Shown here: piece by piece, positions 11,715-21,157 of the stretch
Layout: every line of letters starts with the position of its first letter
How positions within the stretch are numbered: the stretch's first letter is position 1
Source of the DNA: a virus
Virus record (IMG/VR): IMGVR_UViG_3300043409_000605
Location: 1-31,738 of that record
Reading direction: 5' to 3' (one strand)
Length of the DNA stretch: 31,738 nt
The notes under the pieces: generated by a model
What the model saw: the letters and a program-made list of their open reading frames with translations, nothing else
What the model was told of the DNA's origin: nothing
Database searches by the model: none
Made by a program: the position numbers and the translations under genes

Positions 11715-11959
11715 AAATGGTCGATAAGATCGTAGACGTATTGAAGCAGATGGATATGACTGCTTTACAGATTCAGCAAGCAACAGGGATTACTAACATC
11801 AAACCTTTGCTGTGGCATTTAAGTAAAACTAACAGGGTTTTTAAATATAAAAAAATGAAAGAAAATTATATTAAAGGGCCTAAATCTATATACGTATATA
11901 GTTTGAACAAGCCTTTAATTTTAGATAATCCGGTAGAAGGTGCGAGCCTGAATGCCTAA
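11711..11959 (+). CDS. Small winged-helix-like protein
   Basis: An 82-residue protein that starts by ATGA overlap. The first half (KIVDVLKQMDMTALQIQQATGITNIKPLLWHLSKTNRVFKYKK) has the helix-turn-helix-wing pattern, with a Lys/Tyr-rich wing. It follows a second HTH gene, suggesting a pair of regulators. No named family recognised. Confidence 0.7.
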   Translation: MKMVDKIVDVLKQMDMTALQIQQATGITNIKPLLWHLSKTNRVFKYKKMKENYIKGPKSIYVYSLNKPLILDNPVEGASLNA

Positions 11960-12257
11960 AGGTAGACCAAGCAAGCCCGATTCTAAATGGTTAAAAAGGT
12001 ATATAACCGAGCCGGATCGGGCTATCTTATTGGCAGCAGGTCATGGAAACATAAGCAGGGGTTATCACGAGATTCTAAGTTTCTATGCCTACTTCTATAG
12101 ACTGGGATATAGACCCCATTTCCCCAGAGACTGTTTAAGTGTAAGTATTTGTTTAAACAATAATGATTCTCAATTACGTAAACTCTGGTGGAACGATAAA
12201 AGTTACAAAGAGCGAGACCATATAAACAATGCCGAGGAAGCTATAGAAAGGCCGTAG
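11952..12257 (+). CDS. Last rightward early protein, unknown
   Basis: A 101-residue protein overlapping the previous gene by eight bases. It starts MPKGRPSKPDSKWLKRYITEP, an AT-hook-like GRP in a basic segment, followed by AGHGNISRGYHEILSFYAYFYRLGY, a helix that resembles ribbon-helix-helix or repressor-type phage proteins. The C-terminus is hydrophilic. Possible DNA binding, not proven. Confidence 0.65.
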   Translation: MPKGRPSKPDSKWLKRYITEPDRAILLAAGHGNISRGYHEILSFYAYFYRLGYRPHFPRDCLSVSICLNNNDSQLRKLWWNDKSYKERDHINNAEEAIERP

Positions 12258-12495
12258 AGCGCATGAAATGGTGCGAACCTAGGATGGCACCACCCCGAAG
12301 GGAAGAATAGCTTGTAAGTGATCCTAAAGAAGAATAAACAAACAGAATGAAACCATAAGTAAAACTTATAGACAGAGACAAAGAAAGAAAGAGACAGGGA
12401 AAGTTACAGGATAGGATAGGCGAGAGGCACCTTGCCCAACTCATATATATGACTTACTGGCGATAGGGTTATTCGCTATTCTCGAAACGCGAACG
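12258..12495. other. Gene-poor purine-rich stretch between convergent blocks
   Basis: After the rightward early block comes a stretch in which the plus strand is strongly purine-rich (about 12320-12420) and has no convincing reading frame. A hairpin GGTGC/GCACC (12270-12274, 12286-12290) lies near its start. A 15-codon ATG frame at 12263-12310 has no other support. Nothing else is seen. It may be the 3' untranslated end of the rightward block. Confidence 0.5.
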
Positions 12496-12518
12496 AAAAA
12501 AAGGGGCCGAAGCCCCTT
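12496..12518 (-). terminator. Strong terminator for the leftward block at 13808-12547
   Basis: The stem AAGGGGC/GCCCCTT (12501-12507, 12512-12518) has a four-base loop; read leftward the loop is TTCG, and the stem is followed by a run of seven T (12496-12502). Rightward there is only a weak T-rich tail, so it may act weakly in both directions. It separates the rightward early block from the leftward GP88 block. Confidence 0.88.
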
Positions 12519-12546
12519 GTTGTTTCCTACTGTTTAACCTCTTAGG

Positions 12547-12603
12547 TTATCCCCTTAGGATTACTACTAGCAGCGCGATGATCGCGTATATAACTGCCAT
12601 CAT
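12547..12603 (-). CDS. 18-residue hydrophobic micropeptide
   Basis: ATG 12603 overlaps the stop of the preceding micropeptide gene (ATGA). The product is a single short hydrophobic helix (MMAVIYAIIALLVVILRG) with one Arg at the end. Such small membrane peptides occur in phage but are hard to prove; coupling and position before the terminator are the support. Confidence 0.45.
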   Translation of the reverse strand: MMAVIYAIIALLVVILRG

Positions 12604-12677
12604 ATGCTGACCCACAGCGCCAGCAGTATCCATGCACCCACTACAAAGCCGGTGAGTATCCATTTAAGATTATCCAT
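12600..12677 (-). CDS. 25-residue membrane micropeptide
   Basis: ATG 12677 lies just two bases beyond the stop of the larger leftward gene, with AGGG seven bases upstream. The product has a short charged start (MDNLKW) and one membrane helix (ILTGFVVGAWILLALWV). Its stop overlaps the next micropeptide start. Function unknown; it might be a membrane-acting toxin or lysis modulator. Confidence 0.55.
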   Translation of the reverse strand: MDNLKWILTGFVVGAWILLALWVSI

Positions 12678-12679
12678 TG

Positions 12680-12937
12680 TTATACCCTGTAATAATCATA
12701 GTTTCGGATTTTAGACTGTTTAAAACGTGCGACGTGCTCATTTAACTCAAAGTGAACGCCGGCTGCACGCAATGCCACCACTAGGGTAGACAAGTCGCAG
12801 TCTTCCTCTAAATAGGCATAATCCCCCCGCATGTAAGAGTAGGTTGTGATCTTATCTGCAATGCCAAGCTTGCACAGAGTAGACTTTTTAACCTTTGCCC
12901 ATGCGTGCCCAGGATCAGCGTATACGTTGATTTTCAT
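12680..12937 (-). CDS. Conserved-type phage protein, 85 residues
   Basis: The ATG shares a base with the previous stop (TAATG). It starts MKINVYADPGHAWAKVKK and continues with LCKLGIADKITTYSYMRGDYAYLEEDCDLSTL, ending QSKIRNYDYYRV. I recall this pattern from hypothetical proteins of many phages of environmental bacteria. The D-P-G-H and E-E-D motifs suggest an enzyme-like fold, but no activity is known to me. Confidence 0.8.
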   Translation of the reverse strand: MKINVYADPGHAWAKVKKSTLCKLGIADKITTYSYMRGDYAYLEEDCDLSTLVVALRAAGVHFELNEHVARFKQSKIRNYDYYRV

Positions 12938-13143
12938 TATTTAATCCCTTTGATAAGACCGTTTTCCATTGTGACATTGGCGAAAAATTCACGCCCCTTG
13001 CCTGTAATATGCGGCCTATTAGCGCCGGTCAGAATGCCGTCATCCTTGTATTCAGGGCCGAACATTGAAGTTTCAATGTAGCGCAACGGTTTACCAATCG
13101 AAGCTTTTAAGTCTTTTTTCGATGCATAGTTGAAAACAATCAT
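12937..13143 (-). CDS. Small protein, 68 residues, unknown
   Basis: The start at ATG 13143 is set by the ATGA overlap with the upstream gene and by AAGGGGTG six bases before it; a longer upstream frame is not needed. It has YASKKDLKASIGKPLRYIETSMFGPEY and a C-terminal GREFFANVTMENGLIKGIK. No family recognised. It is part of a tight leftward operon. Confidence 0.75.
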   Translation of the reverse strand: MIVFNYASKKDLKASIGKPLRYIETSMFGPEYKDDGILTGANRPHITGKGREFFANVTMENGLIKGIK

Positions 13144-13808
13144 TTTTTCACCCCTTGAAGTTTGATATTGATAATCTTTTGCATTGAGCGCCCGTGAGCT
13201 GGATACGCAATAACATTTACTTTTTTGTCGTAGCACGCACGGCAACCGTTACACTTCCCGCCATTGTCGTAAGCTTTGCAAAGTGTCATGCCGGATTGAA
13301 CGTTATCGGGTGACGGTATGATTACGCTGTCGTGCAATCCTTTGATATATTCACCGGTGACGCTATCCGAAGAGAATCGCACGCTAACATTATCAAGGGA
13401 GCGCATTGCATCGAATGCCATTCTAAACTTGGGGAACTTGTGCATTCTTGTGGGTAGCCAATGTTTCACCCATGGCGTGCGGGTCATTACTTCTAGAATC
13501 TTCTCAGCTAAACCTAGCGAGTAAACGTCGCCACTATCGAACCAACGGAAAAAGCGCTCATTCTGCAAAGCTTGTACCATGTCATCGCACCATTCTAGGC
13601 GCTGCCAGTCTTCCCTATTGTGCGCCCTTGGCGCTTTCACGTTGGGATAACGATAATTGCCTTGGGTTGCGTAGCATCCTTTGCATGCATCAACGAGTAC
13701 GCCTGGCGACGCTAAACTACCTGGGCAAGTATCAATGGCCTGCAATGACCAAGACTTGATGCCGTCCAATTTTGAAGTAACGCTAATTTTTACCATTATT
13801 TTTTCCAT
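13140..13808 (-). CDS. GP88-family phage protein
   Basis: A 222-residue protein from ATG 13808 (an ATG at 13796 is possible; frame upstream is open but lacks a ribosome site). It matches the phage gene product 88 pattern: WSLQAIDTCPGS, then D-A-C-K-G-C-Y-A, then RAHNREDW, RWFDSGDVYS and a C-terminal Cys-rich block K-C-N-G-C-R-A-C-Y. The Cys placement suggests a metal or iron-sulfur site, but the biochemical role of the family is unknown to me. It is the first gene of a short leftward block between the early and late rightward blocks. Confidence 0.85.
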   Translation of the reverse strand: MEKIMVKISVTSKLDGIKSWSLQAIDTCPGSLASPGVLVDACKGCYATQGNYRYPNVKAPRAHNREDWQRLEWCDDMVQALQNERFFRWFDSGDVYSLGLAEKILEVMTRTPWVKHWLPTRMHKFPKFRMAFDAMRSLDNVSVRFSSDSVTGEYIKGLHDSVIIPSPDNVQSGMTLCKAYDNGGKCNGCRACYDKKVNVIAYPAHGRSMQKIINIKLQGVKK

Positions 13809-14107
13809 GTCTGAAATGCCGGAAACCGTCCGGCGGCGTGTAAGTATTAGAACAGTATCCAATATATTATTCAATCTTTTTGTGATGAAACTTTTTTATG
13901 ATTGCATCAGTTTATTTTATGGATGGATGGTAGGTAGTCGGGCAGAACAATACGGCTCAGTGACTGGTGAGAGTGAGAACCATTCTCATGGTGCAGTGCA
14001 ATAGGGGGGGGTGGGTCGGCTGGCTAGACAAATATTTGCAGGTGCCCCCTACCCACAAAAAAAGCCAATTTCACTTTTTTGATGTATCCTCTTTCAAAGG
14101 AGAAAAA
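13809..14107. other. Divergent intergenic region before the terminase genes
   Basis: This region separates leftward GP88 from rightward small terminase. It holds a run of eight G (14004-14011), a GC-rich segment with separated G-rich and C-rich runs (14004-14055) and two overlapping inverted repeats at 13974-13992 (TGAGAA-CCA-TTCTCA and ACCAT-TCTC-ATGGT). An AAGGAG ribosome site precedes ATG 14108. No clear sigma70 promoter is seen for the late block. Position directly upstream of the small terminase is where cos or pac sites usually lie, so this is a candidate packaging region and late control region. Confidence 0.5.
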
Positions 14108-14521
14108 ATGCAAGAGGCGAACGATGCGATGGAAAGTATGAGTAGTACTAGCGGTCTTAATACAGAGACTATTACAGACACAGCTCCTAAAAAAAGAGGC
14201 CGTCCCAAGGGATCTGTAAAGATGACCCTTCAAAGGGTTGCAAAAAATCCTGGTCTTTTGAAGACTGACGGTGATAGGTTAAAAGAATTAAAAGGTCTTT
14301 TAATAAGCTCTAGGGGTAAGGATGTAGTAGAGAAGGCTTTAGAGATAGCGATGAACGACGACCATCCCGCACAAGCAGCAATGATTAAGTTATGTATGGA
14401 CAGGACTTTACCTGTTAGCTTCTTTGAGAGGGACAAACAGCAGCGTAGTGCTGTGACTATCAATATCACTGGGTTGGGTTCTGAGCCTACTGTAATTGAA
14501 GGGGATGTAACTGATGTCTGA
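14108..14521 (+). CDS. terS: Terminase small subunit
   Basis: A 137-residue protein with AAGGAG seven bases before ATG 14108. Residues 28-36 (KKRGRPKGS) are an AT-hook-like DNA-binding segment. The rest is helical, with VVEKALEIAMNDDHPAQAAMIKLCMDRTLP, typical of small terminases of environmental phages. The C-terminus VTINITGL with an acidic tail is likely the contact for the large subunit. It would recognise phage DNA for packaging. It overlaps the large terminase by eight bases. Confidence 0.82.
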   Translation: MQEANDAMESMSSTSGLNTETITDTAPKKRGRPKGSVKMTLQRVAKNPGLLKTDGDRLKELKGLLISSRGKDVVEKALEIAMNDDHPAQAAMIKLCMDRTLPVSFFERDKQQRSAVTINITGLGSEPTVIEGDVTDV

Positions 14522-15776
14522 TCTGAACTTCCAACTTCTCCCCTGGCAACAAACGGTATATCTCGATTCAACGAGGTTCAAGGTCATTGCTGCTGGCCGG
14601 CGGTGTGGCAAGTCTAGGTTGGCGGCAACGATTCTGCTGATTGAGGCGTTGCGTTGTCCTGCTGGTAGTGCTGTTTTGTATGTTAGTCCCACGATGGGAC
14701 AGTCTCGGCAGATCATTTGGGATTTGCTTCTTGAATTGGGCCGGGAGGTGATTCAGTCCAGTCATGTGAACAATCTCGACATTACGATGATTAACGGAGC
14801 GAGGATTTATGTTCGAGGGGCTGACAGACCGGATACCTTACGGGGCGTTAGTCTGACCTATGCTGTTCTCGACGAGGTGGCAGACATCAAGCCACAGGCT
14901 TGGGAGCAGGTTATTCGGGCATCTTTGTCCGATAAGAAGGGTGCCGCTATGTTTATCGGGACTCCTAAAGGCCGAAACTGGTTTTTTGACCTGTGGAATT
15001 TGGGTCAGGATGAGCAGGATAGCGATTGGAAGTCATGGCACTTTACGACTGCCGACAATCCCTTGATTGACCCTGCCGAGATTGAGTCTGCGAAAAAGAC
15101 GCTTTCGAGCTTTTCCTTCAAGCAAGAATACATGGCTTCGTTTAGTAATGCCGGGTCTGACATCTTTAAGGAAGAATGGATTACATACGGTGAAACACCG
15201 GAGCATGGGAGTTATTATGTCGCGGTGGACTTGGCTGGATTTGAGGAAGTAGCAAAGCAGGCGGCGAATGTTAAGAAACGGCTGGACGAGTCTGCTATTG
15301 CAGTAGTTAAAGTAACAGAGGATGGGAAGTGGTTTGTTGAGGAAATTGAGCATGGCCGGTGGGATATTAGAGAGACATCTGCCAAGATACTAATGAAGAT
15401 GCGGGATTATCAGCCGATTTGTGTAGGTATTGAGCGTGGGGCGCTGAAAAACGCTGTTCTGCCCTACTTGTCAGACTTGATGAGAAAGAATAACGTCTAC
15501 AGCCACATCATTGACTTGACGCATGGTAATCGAAAGAAAGCTGATAGAATCATATGGTCATTGCAGGGTCGGTTTGAGCATGGCAGGATTATTCTGAACA
15601 ATAAGAAGGATTGGTCTGATTTTGTAGACCAGCTTATTATGTTCCCGGCACAAGGGGTTCATGATGACTTACCGGATGCGTTGAGCTATATCGACCAGTT
15701 GGCGGTGACATCGTACTTTGAAGAAGAAAACGAAGATTATATCTGGCAGCCAATGGACATCGTTGCGGGGATTTGA
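14514..15776 (+). CDS. terL: Terminase large subunit (packaging ATPase-nuclease)
   Basis: A 420-residue motor protein. ATPase motifs: Q-motif-like LLPWQQ (8-13), Walker A GRRCGKS (28-34), Walker B YAVLDE (116-121, Asp120-Glu121), and the coupling segment GTPKGRN (149-155). The RNase H-like nuclease domain starts near 233 with Asp239 in YYVAVDLAG, Glu307 in GIERG, and a late acidic site DDLPDAL (384-390). It pumps DNA into the prohead through the portal encoded next. Length is slightly short for the family, but all key residues are present. Confidence 0.95.
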   Translation: MSDLNFQLLPWQQTVYLDSTRFKVIAAGRRCGKSRLAATILLIEALRCPAGSAVLYVSPTMGQSRQIIWDLLLELGREVIQSSHVNNLDITMINGARIYVRGADRPDTLRGVSLTYAVLDEVADIKPQAWEQVIRASLSDKKGAAMFIGTPKGRNWFFDLWNLGQDEQDSDWKSWHFTTADNPLIDPAEIESAKKTLSSFSFKQEYMASFSNAGSDIFKEEWITYGETPEHGSYYVAVDLAGFEEVAKQAANVKKRLDESAIAVVKVTEDGKWFVEEIEHGRWDIRETSAKILMKMRDYQPICVGIERGALKNAVLPYLSDLMRKNNVYSHIIDLTHGNRKKADRIIWSLQGRFEHGRIILNNKKDWSDFVDQLIMFPAQGVHDDLPDALSYIDQLAVTSYFEEENEDYIWQPMDIVAGI

Positions 15777-15778
15777 CT

Positions 15779-17815
15779 ATGGAACAAAACGAGTATCAGC
15801 AACCCACTGAAAACGACAAAGAACTAACAGCGTTTGTCGTTGACCACTGCGACCGGTGGCGCGACTATCGAAACACCAATTTCATGACCTCATACCTTGA
15901 GTACGAGCGTATTTTCCGTGGTGAATGGGCATCTGAAGACAAAACGCGAGAATCAGAGCGCAGCCGTATTGTGACTCCCGCTACTCAACAAGCGGTCGAG
16001 ACTCGACACGCTGAGATTATGGAAGCAATCTTTGGTCAGGGTGATTTTTTCGACATCAAAGACGATTTGCAGGATGTAAACGGCAATCCGCTGGACGTTG
16101 AGGCCTTGAAATTGCAGATGATGGAGGATTTCAAGATAGACAAGATTAGAAAGTCTATTGACCAAATTGAATTGATGGCGGAAATCTACGGAACTGGTAT
16201 TGGCGAGATCATAGTCAAGACGGAGCAGATATTTGAGCCAGCGACAAAGCCGATTCCCGGCGAGATGGGTCAAGCGGCTATTGGTGTAGTGGAAAAAAGC
16301 CGCATTGCAATCAAGATTGTGCCTGTAAACCCTAAGAATTTCCTGTATGACCCGAACGGCACGACGATTGATGACTGCATGGGCGTTGCAGTTGAGAAGT
16401 ATGTCGGCATTCACAAGATTGTTCAGGGCATGGAGTCGGGTATCTATCGAAAGGTAGATATTGGAACGGCTTCAGAGGATACAGATCTTGAGCCGACGCA
16501 GGAAGTGACGCAGTATCGTGACCAGAAGGTGCGTTTGTTGACCTATTACGGTCTAGTTCCAAAAGAATACCTTGAGAATCTTGAGGAAAACAAAGAAATT
16601 GTAGAGTTGTTTCCAGAAAGCAGCGTTGCAGATGACTATTCCAACATGGTCGAGGCCATTGTTGTTATTGCAAACGAAGGTGTGCTGCTGAAGGCTGAAG
16701 CTAATCCTTACATGATGAAAGACCGTCCGATTATTAGTTATCAGGACGACACTGTGCCGAATCGCCTGCTTGGGCGGGGGACGGTTGAGAAGTCTTACAA
16801 CATGCAGAAGGCGATTGACGCTCAAGTTCGCAGCCATCTGGATAGCTTGGCACTGACTACTAGCCCGATGATGGGCCTGGACGCAACCCGACTGCCGCGC
16901 GGTGCTAAGTTTGAGGTAAAGCCCGGCAAGGCGTTCATGGTCAACGGAAACCCGGCTGAGATTCTCTATCCGTTCAAGTTTGGCGAGACAAGCCTGAACA
17001 ACATGGCGACTGCTAAGGACTTCGAGAGGATGCTGCTGCAAGCCACTGGCACGATGGACAGTCAGGGAATGGTAAGTCAGGGCAGTCGAGATGGTGCGGG
17101 AATGAGCATGGCGGTAGCAACAATCATCAAGAAATACAAGCGCACACTGGTAAACTTTCAGGAAGATTTCCTGATTCCGTTCATCCAGAAAGCCGCGTTT
17201 CGGTTTATGCAGTTTGACCCTGAACGGTATCCAAGCGTGGATATGCGATTTATCCCTACTGCGACTTTGGGTATTATTGCGCGAGAATATGAGCAGCAGC
17301 AGTTCATCGGATTACTACAAACTCTCGGCCCTAACACGCCAGTTCTTCCGCTGATTCTCAAGGGCATTCTGAACAACAGCAGTCTGACTAACCGTTATGA
17401 GTTGATTGCGGCGCTTGACCAGATGAGCCAGCCCAATCCTGAAGCACAGCAACTACAGCAGGCGCAGCAACAACTAGCTATTCAAGCGGCGCAAGCTGCT
17501 ATTGCTGTAGATACTACGCAGGCCGAGCAGAATCGAGCAGAGGCAACCAAGCTAATGACCGAGACTCAACTGATGCCTGGTGAGACTCAGGCTAAGATAC
17601 TAGCTGCTACTACCAAGAATCTCCCCCAAGGCAACGAGTCTAATGAGTTTGATAAACGAGTTAAGATTGCCGAGTTAATGCTTAAAGAAGCGGACATGAA
17701 GAACAAGAGCAAGATTGTCGAACTTCAAATGGCTGAAAAGCGCAACAAAGTTGCTGGCATGGAAGAAGATTTCCTTGACCAGTTGACTAAGGAGTTGATA
17801 GATGGACGCAGATAA
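15779..17815 (+). CDS. Portal protein (podovirus head-tail connector)
   Basis: A 678-residue protein from ATG 15779, with GGGGA seven bases upstream; a TTG at 15773 overlapping the terminase stop is the alternative. The N-terminal half has segments typical of large podovirus portals ([50 protein letters not shown]). The centre has [34 protein letters not shown]. The C-terminal about 130 residues are a Gln/Ala-rich helix, as in barrel extensions of P22-like portals. It forms the ring at one capsid vertex for DNA passage. Order terL-portal fits. Confidence 0.92.
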   Translation: MEQNEYQQPTENDKELTAFVVDHCDRWRDYRNTNFMTSYLEYERIFRGEWASEDKTRESERSRIVTPATQQAVETRHAEIMEAIFGQGDFFDIKDDLQDVNGNPLDVEALKLQMMEDFKIDKIRKSIDQIELMAEIYGTGIGEIIVKTEQIFEPATKPIPGEMGQAAIGVVEKSRIAIKIVPVNPKNFLYDPNGTTIDDCMGVAVEKYVGIHKIVQGMESGIYRKVDIGTASEDTDLEPTQEVTQYRDQKVRLLTYYGLVPKEYLENLEENKEIVELFPESSVADDYSNMVEAIVVIANEGVLLKAEANPYMMKDRPIISYQDDTVPNRLLGRGTVEKSYNMQKAIDAQVRSHLDSLALTTSPMMGLDATRLPRGAKFEVKPGKAFMVNGNPAEILYPFKFGETSLNNMATAKDFERMLLQATGTMDSQGMVSQGSRDGAGMSMAVATIIKKYKRTLVNFQEDFLIPFIQKAAFRFMQFDPERYPSVDMRFIPTATLGIIAREYEQQQFIGLLQTLGPNTPVLPLILKGILNNSSLTNRYELIAALDQMSQPNPEAQQLQQAQQQLAIQAAQAAIAVDTTQAEQNRAEATKLMTETQLMPGETQAKILAATTKNLPQGNESNEFDKRVKIAELMLKEADMKNKSKIVELQMAEKRNKVAGMEEDFLDQLTKELIDGRR

Positions 17816-19838
17816 ACTTGCTATTGATGTTCTTTTGAAGGGTGTCACTGAAGAACAGCAGGCATCTTTGCTTGAGTCTATAAAAGATTCCGTAAGCCAA
17901 GCAAAAACCATTCAGAAGCAACGCATAGGCGAGAACGTGCAGGTCGTGATTCAAGCCCTGCAAAAGATGGAGGCTGACTTACGTAGTGAGTATAGCGAAG
18001 TTGCCGATAAACTATCTGAACGCATTATCTCCATCAAAAACGGAAAAGATGGACGCGACGGTGTTGATGGTCGTGCCGGAAAAAATGGACGGGCGGGGCG
18101 CGACGGTGTTGGTAAAAAAGGTGAAGATGGATTGCCAGGCCGTGATGGGGTAGATGGTGTTGATGGCGTATCGGTCACGGATGCCAGCATTGACTTTGAT
18201 GGCTCTCTTGTTATTACTTTGTCGAATGGTCGCGTGATTAACGTGGGCGAAGTAGTGTCACAAGAATTAGCTGACAAAATTCAAGTAATTTCCACGATGT
18301 CCACAAACGGCGCGGTAGGCATTAAAGATGAAGGCACCACGATTTCAAGCGGTGTTAAGAACATCAACTTTGTTGGTGCATCAGTAACAGCAACGGCATC
18401 TGGTGATGATGTCACTGTAAACGTCAGTTCTGGAACTGGAACTGTGACAAGCGTTGCAGCTACGGCTGGAACTGGAATTAGTGTCACAGGTAGTCCAATT
18501 ACCACTACCGGCACTTTAAATATTACAAACACAGCCCCAGATCAAGTAGTAAGTTTGACTGGCGGGGGTCTTACTACAGTAACAGGCACTTATCCAAGTT
18601 TTACGATTTCTTCGACAGGTGGATCTGGAACGGTAACTTCAGTAGATGTCTCCGGCGGCACCACGGGGCTGACCACTAGCGGTGGCCCGGTTACCACATC
18701 AGGCACGATTACCCTGGCCGGAACGCTGGCGGTAGCCAATGGCGGGACTGGTGTAACGACCTCTACCGGAACGACAAACGCGGTGCTGTCGAACAGTCCG
18801 GTTCTAGTCACTCCTAATCTAGGAACACCATCTGCCGCTGTTTTAACTAACGCAACAGGCTTGCCCCTGACCACTGGTGTAACTGGCAATCTTCCCGTTA
18901 CCAATCTGAACGGCGGCACTCTAGCTTCTGCTACTACGTTCTGGCGGGGTGATGGAACTTGGGTCACACCTAGCGGTTCTGGCGATATGATTTTGGCTGG
19001 AGTTCAGACCGTTACGGGGGCCAAAACCTTTGGCAGTGCTGGTGCGGTAGGCAAACTAATTGTTGCAGGCGATACCTCTGGCACGACAATTATTGATGCT
19101 ACCGCTGTAGCGGGTTCTGGAACAGTTACCTTGCCGACGACAGGCACTCTGGCAACGCTGGACGGTAGCGAGACTCTAACCAACAAGACACTGACCGCGC
19201 CTGCATTTTCTGCTGGTACAACATCTCTTGCCCCCATTAACCTTAGTTCGGGGACAAATTTAACAACGGCTGTTGCTGGCGCGTCAGAATATGATGGAAC
19301 AAATCTATATTTTACGCAAAATACTACGCAGGGTCGTGGCGTAGTCCCGACTGCCCAACAATTTCATTTGTCTTCGGCTGGTAGTGCTATATCAACGGGG
19401 TTAGCTAATTTTTTCGGCGCTACAAGCTCAATTAGCTTAAACGCTTCGTCAACGTATGAAATTGAAGCATTTTGTTACTTTTTGAAAACAACCGCAGGCA
19501 CAGTTACTTGGCGACATACCATGTCCAGTGCTGCGACATTAGCGCACGCCATTATAGAATTTACCCCGATAACGGGTTTTACAACGGCGATTATAACTGG
19601 GGCGATGGTAACTACCGAGGCCACGCAGGAAGTAAGCACTGCGCTTGTCCACACTGTGACCGGATCGCTATCTAGTGCGGTGCGGCATATTGCAAAATTC
19701 AGAGTCAGAATAGTCACCAATCTTGCCTGCGATTACCGGTTACAGCTCGCGCAATCGGCTGGCACCGTAACCCCACAAGCGGGAAGCTACTACAAAGTCA
19801 CAAGAGTTGGCCTGTCAGCCGGTAATTTTGTAGCGTAA
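17802..19838 (+). CDS. Collagen-like tail fibre or head fibre protein
   Basis: A 678-residue structural protein overlapping the portal end by 14 bases, with GGAG before ATG 17802. Residues about 1-75 are a helical, coiled-coil-like anchor. Residues 81-123 are Gly-x-y collagen-like repeats ([19 protein letters not shown]). Residues about 200-480 are Thr/Ser/Gly-rich short repeats (GTVTSV, NGGTG, TTGTL) typical of phage fibre shafts, and the last about 150 residues look like a compact head domain that would bind a receptor. It sits unusually between portal and scaffold rather than with the tail genes. It shares a module with the fibre at 25833. Confidence 0.85.
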   Translation: MDADKLAIDVLLKGVTEEQQASLLESIKDSVSQAKTIQKQRIGENVQVVIQALQKMEADLRSEYSEVADKLSERIISIKNGKDGRDGVDGRAGKNGRAGRDGVGKKGEDGLPGRDGVDGVDGVSVTDASIDFDGSLVITLSNGRVINVGEVVSQELADKIQVISTMSTNGAVGIKDEGTTISSGVKNINFVGASVTATASGDDVTVNVSSGTGTVTSVAATAGTGISVTGSPITTTGTLNITNTAPDQVVSLTGGGLTTVTGTYPSFTISSTGGSGTVTSVDVSGGTTGLTTSGGPVTTSGTITLAGTLAVANGGTGVTTSTGTTNAVLSNSPVLVTPNLGTPSAAVLTNATGLPLTTGVTGNLPVTNLNGGTLASATTFWRGDGTWVTPSGSGDMILAGVQTVTGAKTFGSAGAVGKLIVAGDTSGTTIIDATAVAGSGTVTLPTTGTLATLDGSETLTNKTLTAPAFSAGTTSLAPINLSSGTNLTTAVAGASEYDGTNLYFTQNTTQGRGVVPTAQQFHLSSAGSAISTGLANFFGATSSISLNASSTYEIEAFCYFLKTTAGTVTWRHTMSSAATLAHAIIEFTPITGFTTAIITGAMVTTEATQEVSTALVHTVTGSLSSAVRHIAKFRVRIVTNLACDYRLQLAQSAGTVTPQAGSYYKVTRVGLSAGNFVA

Positions 19839-19845
19839 AAGCATA

Positions 19846-20085
19846 ATGGACAAAGAACTTCAAAAATACTACGAAGAACGATTTTCCATGATGGGAAGCC
19901 AGGGATGGCGGGATTTGACTATTGACATTGACAGTATGATAGATTCCCTAAATAATATTAGCTCAATTTCTGACGAAAAGACTTTGCATTTTAGACGAGG
20001 CGAGATGTCTATCTTGGTTTGGCTAAAAAACCTTAAAGGTGTCAGCGAACAGGCATACGAGGAGTTGAATGAGAAGAATGTATGA
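19846..20085 (+). CDS. Small head-region protein, unknown
   Basis: A 79-residue, mostly helical protein (MDKELQKYYEERFSMMGSQGWRDLTIDID...). The same kind of small protein, with SQGW and a late FRRGE..L..W segment, often lies between portal and scaffold genes in small podoviruses. The ribosome site is weak. No activity known. Confidence 0.72.
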   Translation: MDKELQKYYEERFSMMGSQGWRDLTIDIDSMIDSLNNISSISDEKTLHFRRGEMSILVWLKNLKGVSEQAYEELNEKNV

Positions 20086-20296
20086 ATTTGTCTGTGAAAA
20101 CGGACATTTAACAGAGAGTTTAGTGGCTTACGAAGTCACTGATTTGCCTTGCTGGTGCGGCGGGAAATCTCGGCGTATCATAAGTGCAGCAGCTATTAGC
20201 CTGGAAGGGTGGTCTGGTCATTTTCCCTCTGCTCATGGCAGATTTGACCGAATTCATCGTGAAAAGCTAAAAGCAGAACGTAAGGCTAACGCGTGA
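20069..20296 (+). CDS. FmdB-like zinc-ribbon protein
   Basis: A 75-residue protein from ATG 20069; ATG 20078 (MYEFVC) is equally possible and closer to the family start. It has the FmdB-type ribbon: M-Y-E-F-V-C-x3-G-H, then C-W-C-G-G, then a basic segment with RRIISAAAISLEGWSG. The C-terminus is Lys/Arg/Ala-rich. FmdB-like ribbons are often found in phage head modules; their role is not established. It overlaps the preceding gene by 17 bases. Confidence 0.8.
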   Translation: MRRMYEFVCENGHLTESLVAYEVTDLPCWCGGKSRRIISAAAISLEGWSGHFPSAHGRFDRIHREKLKAERKANA

Positions 20297-20386
20297 GCGT
20301 TATTTTGAAACCCGCAAGTCGGGATAAAGAATTTAACTCATAAGCAAATTTGCCGAGTTATTCTCCTACTAAAAAGGTAAAACAGT

Positions 20387-21133
20387 ATGTTGATTGATAA
20401 TGAACCAGAGGCGCTAAGTGAGCTTGAAGTCGAGGAGCAAAAACCTGAGATTTCCGAAAAACCTGAGCTTCCTGCGAAATATCAGGATAAAAGCCTAGAG
20501 GAAATTGTGAAAATGCACCAAGAAGCTGAAAAGCAGATTGGGAGGCAGGGTCAGGAATTTGATGAAGTCCGCAAATTGGCTGATGAGTTGCTCAAGCAAA
20601 ACCTCAGTTCTAAGCAACAACCTACAGAAGTAGAGCCGGAAGTAGACTTTTTTGAGAATCCGCAAAAGGCAGTTCAGGCAACAATCGACAAGCATCCAGA
20701 CGTTCTTGCTGCTAGGCAAGCCGGGCAAGATTTCAAAAAGATGCAGATTCAACAGAAGCTATCAAAAGAGCATCCTGATTTCAGTCAGATTGTGAATGAA
20801 ACAGGGTTCCAGGACTGGGTGAAATCCTCGCCCATTCGACTGGGACTGTATGCTAGGGCTGATGGGGAATTTGATTACGATTCGGCGCATGAATTGCTGT
20901 CCACTTACAAGGAATTGCGTGGCGTAAAGGTTCAACAGTCCGAAAAAGCGTCTGACGCTACTAGGGCCAAGAGCATGAAAGCCGCACAAGTCGATACGGG
21001 TGGAAGTGGCGAGAGTAGCAAAAGGGTTTACCGCAGGGCAGACCTGATTCGGCTCAAAATGAACGATCCTGCCAGATACGAGACGCTGAACGATGAAATA
21101 CTCGCAGCATACGCTGAAGGCAGGGTTAAATAA
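20387..21133 (+). CDS. Capsid scaffolding protein
   Basis: A 248-residue, highly charged, mostly helical protein directly before the major capsid gene. The N-terminal half is rich in Glu and Lys (ALSELEVEEQKPEISEKPELP) with coiled-coil stretches, the centre has HPDFSQIVNETGFQDWVKSSPIRLGLYARAD, and the C-terminus YRRADLIRLKMNDPARYETLNDEILAAYAEGRVK is a typical capsid-contacting end of scaffolds. It would guide prohead assembly and then leave. No protease motif is visible. Confidence 0.85.
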   Translation: MLIDNEPEALSELEVEEQKPEISEKPELPAKYQDKSLEEIVKMHQEAEKQIGRQGQEFDEVRKLADELLKQNLSSKQQPTEVEPEVDFFENPQKAVQATIDKHPDVLAARQAGQDFKKMQIQQKLSKEHPDFSQIVNETGFQDWVKSSPIRLGLYARADGEFDYDSAHELLSTYKELRGVKVQQSEKASDATRAKSMKAAQVDTGGSGESSKRVYRRADLIRLKMNDPARYETLNDEILAAYAEGRVK

Positions 21134-21157
21134 CCTACCCTTTTTTGGAGAATTAAA

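Noticed and set aside
12263-12310. 15-codon frame after the rightward early block
   Set aside because: No ribosome site, no coupling and no protein-like features beyond chance.
13448-14004. Rightward frames across the GP88 gene and the gap before terS
   Set aside because: They run opposite to a clear leftward gene, lack ribosome sites and have no recognisable protein features.
15953-17376. Antisense frames across the portal gene
   Set aside because: Composition is that of a reverse-strand shadow, without ribosome sites or coupling.
18281-19720. Long antisense frames in the fibre genes rich in Val, Pro and Thr
   Set aside because: They mirror the repetitive Thr/Gly codons of the fibre and have no start signals.
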